DNA of 64,000 nucleotides from Macrostomum hystrix (taxonomy: Eukaryota > Platyhelminthes > Macrostomidae): contig CATNEN010000024.1 in NCBI GenBank assembly GCA_950097015.1, positions 3,892,501 through 3,956,500 on the forward strand, read 5' to 3'. This document shows positions 59,617-64,000 of this stretch, one piece after another; position 1 is the stretch's first letter; the number at the start of each line of letters is the position of its first letter. Both the position numbers and the translations under genes were made by a program. The notes below the pieces were generated by a model. That model was not told the origin of the DNA. It ran no database searches and worked only from the letters and a program-made list of their open reading frames with translations.

Positions 59617-62472
59617 TTGAACTGCTTGGAAACTAGTTGTGTAGGACCTAGCGCACTATTAATGTTGGTTGCTACTGTGTGTCATTTTACAAAAAATTAA
59701 GGTGCCCCTTGCTTGGTATCGCTTCCCCAGCTAAAATCAATTAGATCTTTTGTCCTTTGTGCTGGCCAATGTCGTTTTTATGATTCATTTTATGTTTTTA
59801 GCTTCCCCCTGTATTTTTAGTTTTTTAGTCTTCTTAGTTCAATTTGATATGGCTGCATCAATTGATTTTAATCAAACCTTGTGCCTGATCGATAGAACAT
59901 TTGCTCAATTTTCAGCTTTTAATTTGCCAATATTGTTATTAAATAACGAAATCAACAGTTTTTATTTGAATGTCAATCTGTGTTCAGGGTTAATTAGCAT
60001 CTCAGAAGTGACAAAGTTTGTGCCTATGCTTTGGTTATTGCTTCCAAGTGTCAACAATAAGATTTTATTTCATGACTTACTCCTGCCAATATGCTTATTT
60101 CTTCGAAATGATGGCAATGTGTAGAAATGTATCTTTGCATTTCATCCTTGCCTTGGAACTTTCCACTACGAGAATTTCTTTTTGTCATCGAAACTAAAAG
60201 AATAATACTTTGCTGTGGTGGAGAGTCAACACGCGACCAGCCAGCGCCAGTGCAGCCGCACCCAAAACCCCTCAACCTCAGTCTAGTTGAGGTGGGGGTT
60301 GGTGCACCCAGCCAGCCGGCTTGCTAAGCCAGGGTATGAAGTCACACCACCAGTTCGCACCTCCCTAGACCCCTCTATCTCGCTCTCGCGTTGTATATAA
60401 ATATACGTGCAATGCAGCACACAAACTTTGCTGCCACTCCAACTTGTAAACAAAAAGGCCTTCCGCCTTATTGCAGTTGTAAATTGGACGAATCTTTATT
60501 TTTTTAAGTTTTTTTGTGTACTTTTAAATTTCATATTAGTCATTCTTTGTGGACAGCATGCCTTGTGCGGATTAAAAATAGTGCTTGTTTTTCCTTGTCG
60601 ATTTATTTTCGTATTTTATATTCGTTATTTTGACAATAACTTTGTGTTGTATTTTGTATCGATTGACTCCAAGAAGCAAATATATATGTTGACAAGTCTC
60701 TAAAATCACTCAATTCTAACTCAAGTAGATACCTGTTGTTCGATCAAAATAAAAGTGAGCCACATGAATTAACATCATATACTAAGGTCCAATAAATAAT
60801 ACTCATAATAGAAAATCTTGGACATTCTATATATTTGGATTAGGAATTCTAAAGATGAAAATCTGAACAATACAATTTATGCTATTGGTAGAAAAATACC
60901 AAGTAATAAAAATATTTAAAATTAGATAAAAAACTAAATCTTGTTTATTAGTTCTTCTACAAATGGGCTAAGTAGAATAGCTAGCAATGGTAATAAATTT
61001 ACAAAGTTGAAAGTAAACATGCTACCTTAATAAATTGAAATTTTCTGTAAAAATAGTCTTATAATTAACAACATAATTAAGTTTTAAAAACTTTTTTACA
61101 CTCGGATTCTGTTCACTGTGTCTTTATATTAAAATGAGATTTTCCACTTAATTAAGCATTTTAAATGTATATTTTAACACCCACAGGTACGTGAAACAAC
61201 AAGATATGCCTTTGCAGTGAAATTCTTTGCCATTCAATACAAGTTACCCAACATTAGGTAGGCCTAGGCTAATTATTTAGCTAAGTCCATAATTAGACAT
61301 AGTATCTTTAAAAATGCAAAACAAATCAAATCAATCAATAAATATCCAAATCAATGTTGAGAGAAAAGTACTGCCATGCCTAAAACAAAAAGCATTGAGC
61401 ATTTAACTAATCTCACAACAGTTATTGCCTAAAGGCAGTTAATTGCCAAACAGTCAAATGGTTTGTTTTGTAAGTGCTTTGCTTATAATAATTCTGCAGC
61501 CATTGCAGCCCAAATTGCACTATAAATCGCCAAAAGGCAATTAATTGCAAAAATGCAAATGGTGCATTTCAAGAGCTTTGGTTTGGTAAAAATTCAGCAA
61601 CTAACAATCTAAAAACTGCATTATTGCATTAAACTGCTAAGAATCTCGTTTAATACATAAACACTTCTGCTTAATTATCTACGCAGTATAAAAGTAAAGA
61701 ATGTTTGAATAATAAAATATTATTCAAATACTATACATCAGTTAGTATTTAAAAGAAAACTATAAGCTTACACTTACAATGTAAAATAGGCCTATGTAAC
61801 AATTGAATTATTTACAAGTAAAACTTGTACTTGTAGAATACAATATATTGTAAAACAAGTATTTATAAGGTAGTAGGATACTTATATATAGAGTAAAAAG
61901 CGAATATAATAGCTACAGATTAAAGGCCTGAAAAAAATTCAGATTTAGATAGTGATTGCTTGGTTAAGTTGCTTTGAAATTTTTATGTCAAATTTGCCGT
62001 GCGACAAAAATTTCGAATGCTACTGTTAACATAGCCGATTTGAATTTTATTTTCTTGTAGAAACCATATAAAACAGAACGACTGAAATGTACAATTTGAT
62101 TTTTTAAAAATTATTTTAATTCAGTTTTTTAAGCAACTTATTTCTTTCTTCAATTAAATTTTGTTATACAATTTATAAAATGCTTATTTTCAAAATATCC
62201 ACTCAAAAAGTAAGTTCAAGAGCTTTAAAAATGCGCACATTTTTTCACTTCACGGCTCCAAAAAGTCACCATAGAAGCTTTTTGCAGGACGCAAGAATTT
62301 TTACGTTACAAAATAGCACTTTTATGTGCATTTTTTATTCAGTTTCAAAAGGCTTTTTAGTTACCTATTTGGTATTTTCTTCTTTTAAAGATTTTTGCGA
62401 AATCAGGTCTTTTTAACTTATTACGAAACTGTGGACCCACACTTTTACGCAACGCAATGCGCATGATGTCAT
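59617..62472. other. Non-coding, mostly AT-rich
   Basis: 3' UTR of the LOTUS gene at first. A small inverted repeat CCCCTCAACCTCAG/GTTGAGGTGGGG lies at 60267-60297. Nothing coding could be supported; open frames are short and low in complexity. Confidence 0.35.
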
Positions 62473-63530
62473 CTTAAAGCACTTGCTAAATGCTATTTAT
62501 TGACACCACACTGAAGGCCTGGCGTAGCATCGTTAATAAATGGCAGCGTGAAATATAGCAAAAAAACGCATAGTACCGGAACCTCGTAATTCGGTAAAAT
62601 GTTAATAGCGTCAAAATACGAATTTTCGCACACTAACGAAGATGGCAGTCATCTGTACGTGTTTACTGGGCACAATAGTGCTCTTGGAAGCTAAGAACCT
62701 CATAGCGAAAATTAATATATTTTCCGCCCTATGTAGTGCTCAAATGGGTTGTTTTTGCACAAAATCACGTTTTTCGATTTTGAGAGTAAATTAAAAATTT
62801 TTTTTGCAACTGACAGACGTGAATGTCACTTTTTCTTAGAGTAGTCATCTAGATGTTTCTAATAAGTACTAATATGGGTCATTCTTATGCTTCACCTATC
62901 CTTACTATAGGTACAAAGTCATTATTTCATTTCCAGCAAGTCACGTGACCTGGCCTGAGGTGTACAACGCATCGTGCAATGCCAGCGAACATACACTCAA
63001 ATTAAAGCACTTTTTAAATGCTAACTATTGACACCACACTGAAGGCCTGGCGTAGCATCGTTAATAAATGGCAGCGTGAAATATAGCAAAAAAAACGCAT
63101 AACACCGGAACCTCGTAATTCGGTAAATGTTATTAGCGTAAAAATACGAATTTTCGCACACTAACGAAGATAGCAGTCATCTGTACGTGTTTACTGGGCA
63201 CAATAGTGCTCTTGGAAGCTAAGAACCTCATAGCGAAAATCAATAAATTTTTCACCCTATGTGTGCTCATATGGGTTGTTTTTGCACAAAATCACGTTTT
63301 TCGATTTTAAAAGTCAATTATAACAAAATTTTGCAACTGACAGACGTGAATATCATTTTTTCTGACAGTAGTCATCTAGGTGTTTCTAATAAGTACAAAT
63401 TTTGGCTCATTCTTACGCTTCACCTATCCTTAGTATAGGTACAAAGTCATTATTTCATTTCCAGCAAGTCACGTGACCTGTCCTGAGGTGTACAACGCAT
63501 CGTGCAATGACAGCGAACATACATTCAAAT
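62473..63530. repeat. 528-bp satellite-like tandem duplication
   Basis: Two adjacent copies: TTGACACCACACTGAAGGCC occurs at about 62500 and 63028, exactly 528 bp apart. The rest (GGCAGCGTGAAATATAGCAA, CGCACACTAACGAAGATGGC, AAATCACGTTTTTCGATTTT, AGTCACGTGACCTG) follows in the same order with few changes. A third copy begins at about 63530 but diverges after 35 bp, with short matching islands (TCACGTTTATCGACTTT at 63823) to the window end. No coding frame. Confidence 0.92.
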
Positions 63531-64000
63531 TAAAGTACATCTAAAATTTAGTTCAATGACACCAAGTGCGTCGCGCTCCGGTAATCCGTTCAAAAGTTAC
63601 AGGCTAAAAAGTATGTTCGATATGCAAGCCCCCCGTACCGTCGTTAAAGTACATTTCTGTACCGGCAGCGACTTCAATAAACTAAGACGAAATTTCAAGA
63701 TATACATATTGTGCGAAATTTAGTTGTGCACCTTGTCTAAAAAGTCTGATTTTCCTAGCATGTCGTCGTTGCTTATTTTTTGTACATTTGTATCATGAAA
63801 AATGCATAAAAATAGCCTAAATCACGTTTATCGACTTTAGCAGTGTATGGCTCAGAGTCAGTGGAACGAAACGGCTCAAAATGTATTATAAACATGTAGA
63901 TCTTACCTAAATGACCACATTCATGTACTTTTTAGAGCCTCGCAACAAGGTTGAATTTCCTTTATTTCGGTTCGAATACCTACCCGTCGAATATTCGAAT
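63531..64000. repeat. Diverged continuation of the 528-bp repeat
   Basis: Starts with the same AATTAAAG...TGACACCA boundary as the two units, then shares only scattered motifs. It may be a related monomer or the flank of the array. The window ends inside it. Confidence 0.45.

Noticed and set aside
59750-60124. 124-codon hydrophobic plus-strand frame
   Set aside because: Phe/Leu-rich because of T-rich DNA; no splice context or family resemblance, and it lies in the probable 3' UTR of the LOTUS gene.

Overview
The window is nuclear DNA from an animal. Genes are split by GT-AG introns with no operon spacing, and the products include animal-specific families: a PBX/Extradenticle homeoprotein, a TRIM-NHL protein, a kappaB-Ras GTPase, NELF-E, ADF/cofilin, ribosomal protein L17, a THAP finger and a LOTUS-domain protein. 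Long AT-rich non-coding stretches, two tRNA-derived SINE families, Helitrons and hAT-type MITEs suggest an invertebrate with a repeat-rich genome. A spiralian or other protostome is my inference; nothing here fixes the species.

Layout. 0.7-2.9 kb: Helitron copy 1, holding a Pif1-type helicase remnant on the minus strand and a nested hAT MITE. 3.4-3.8 kb: a complete AAMDC (Mth938-domain) gene, minus. 4.7-5.2 kb: a fold-back repeat. 5.2-6.9 kb: three exons of an unrecognised minus-strand gene. 7.5-9.2 kb: a SAMD3-like gene with a frame break, plus. 10.3-10.6 kb: a short minisatellite. 11.5-11.9 kb: a THAP domain gene, minus. 13.6-14.4 kb: GC-rich island, hairpin and 42-bp tandem repeat. 16.0-18.3 kb: PBX, plus. 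19.3-21.1 kb: a 1.8-kb array of 24-bp units. 22.2-25.6 kb: TRIM-NHL gene, minus. 26.2-28.3 kb: two minisatellites. 28.5-29.7 kb: NKIRAS (kappaB-Ras), minus. 31.4-31.7 kb: a second hAT-like MITE. 34.2-40.0 kb: NELFE, plus, with a minisatellite in each of its three introns. 42.0-43.3 kb: cofilin, minus. 48.5-49.0 kb: RPL17, plus. 50.0-53.2 kb: a divergent ankyrin-like gene, plus. 54.65 kb: the 5' end of a different Helitron. 55.8-57.3 kb: two partial genes on opposite strands. 57.75-58.92 kb: Helitron copy 2, a deletion derivative of copy 1. 59.0-59.6 kb: a LOTUS-domain gene, plus. 62.5-63.5 kb: a 528-bp tandem duplication.

The genes are not a pathway cluster; they are unrelated housekeeping and developmental genes (transcription pausing, actin turnover, translation, NF-kB signalling, homeodomain regulation, ubiquitin ligation). 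The most informative non-gene material is the mobile-element stratigraphy (the hAT MITE with a perfect 8-bp target duplication inside one Helitron and its broken counterpart in the second) and the dense intronic minisatellites, several of which abut splice sites.

Gene models are manual splices from the raw sequence. PBX, TRIM-NHL, NKIRAS, NELFE and the ankyrin-like gene all keep frame across every junction. N-termini of cofilin, the 5.2-kb gene, the 56.6-kb gene and all of the 55.8-kb gene except its last exon were not found.
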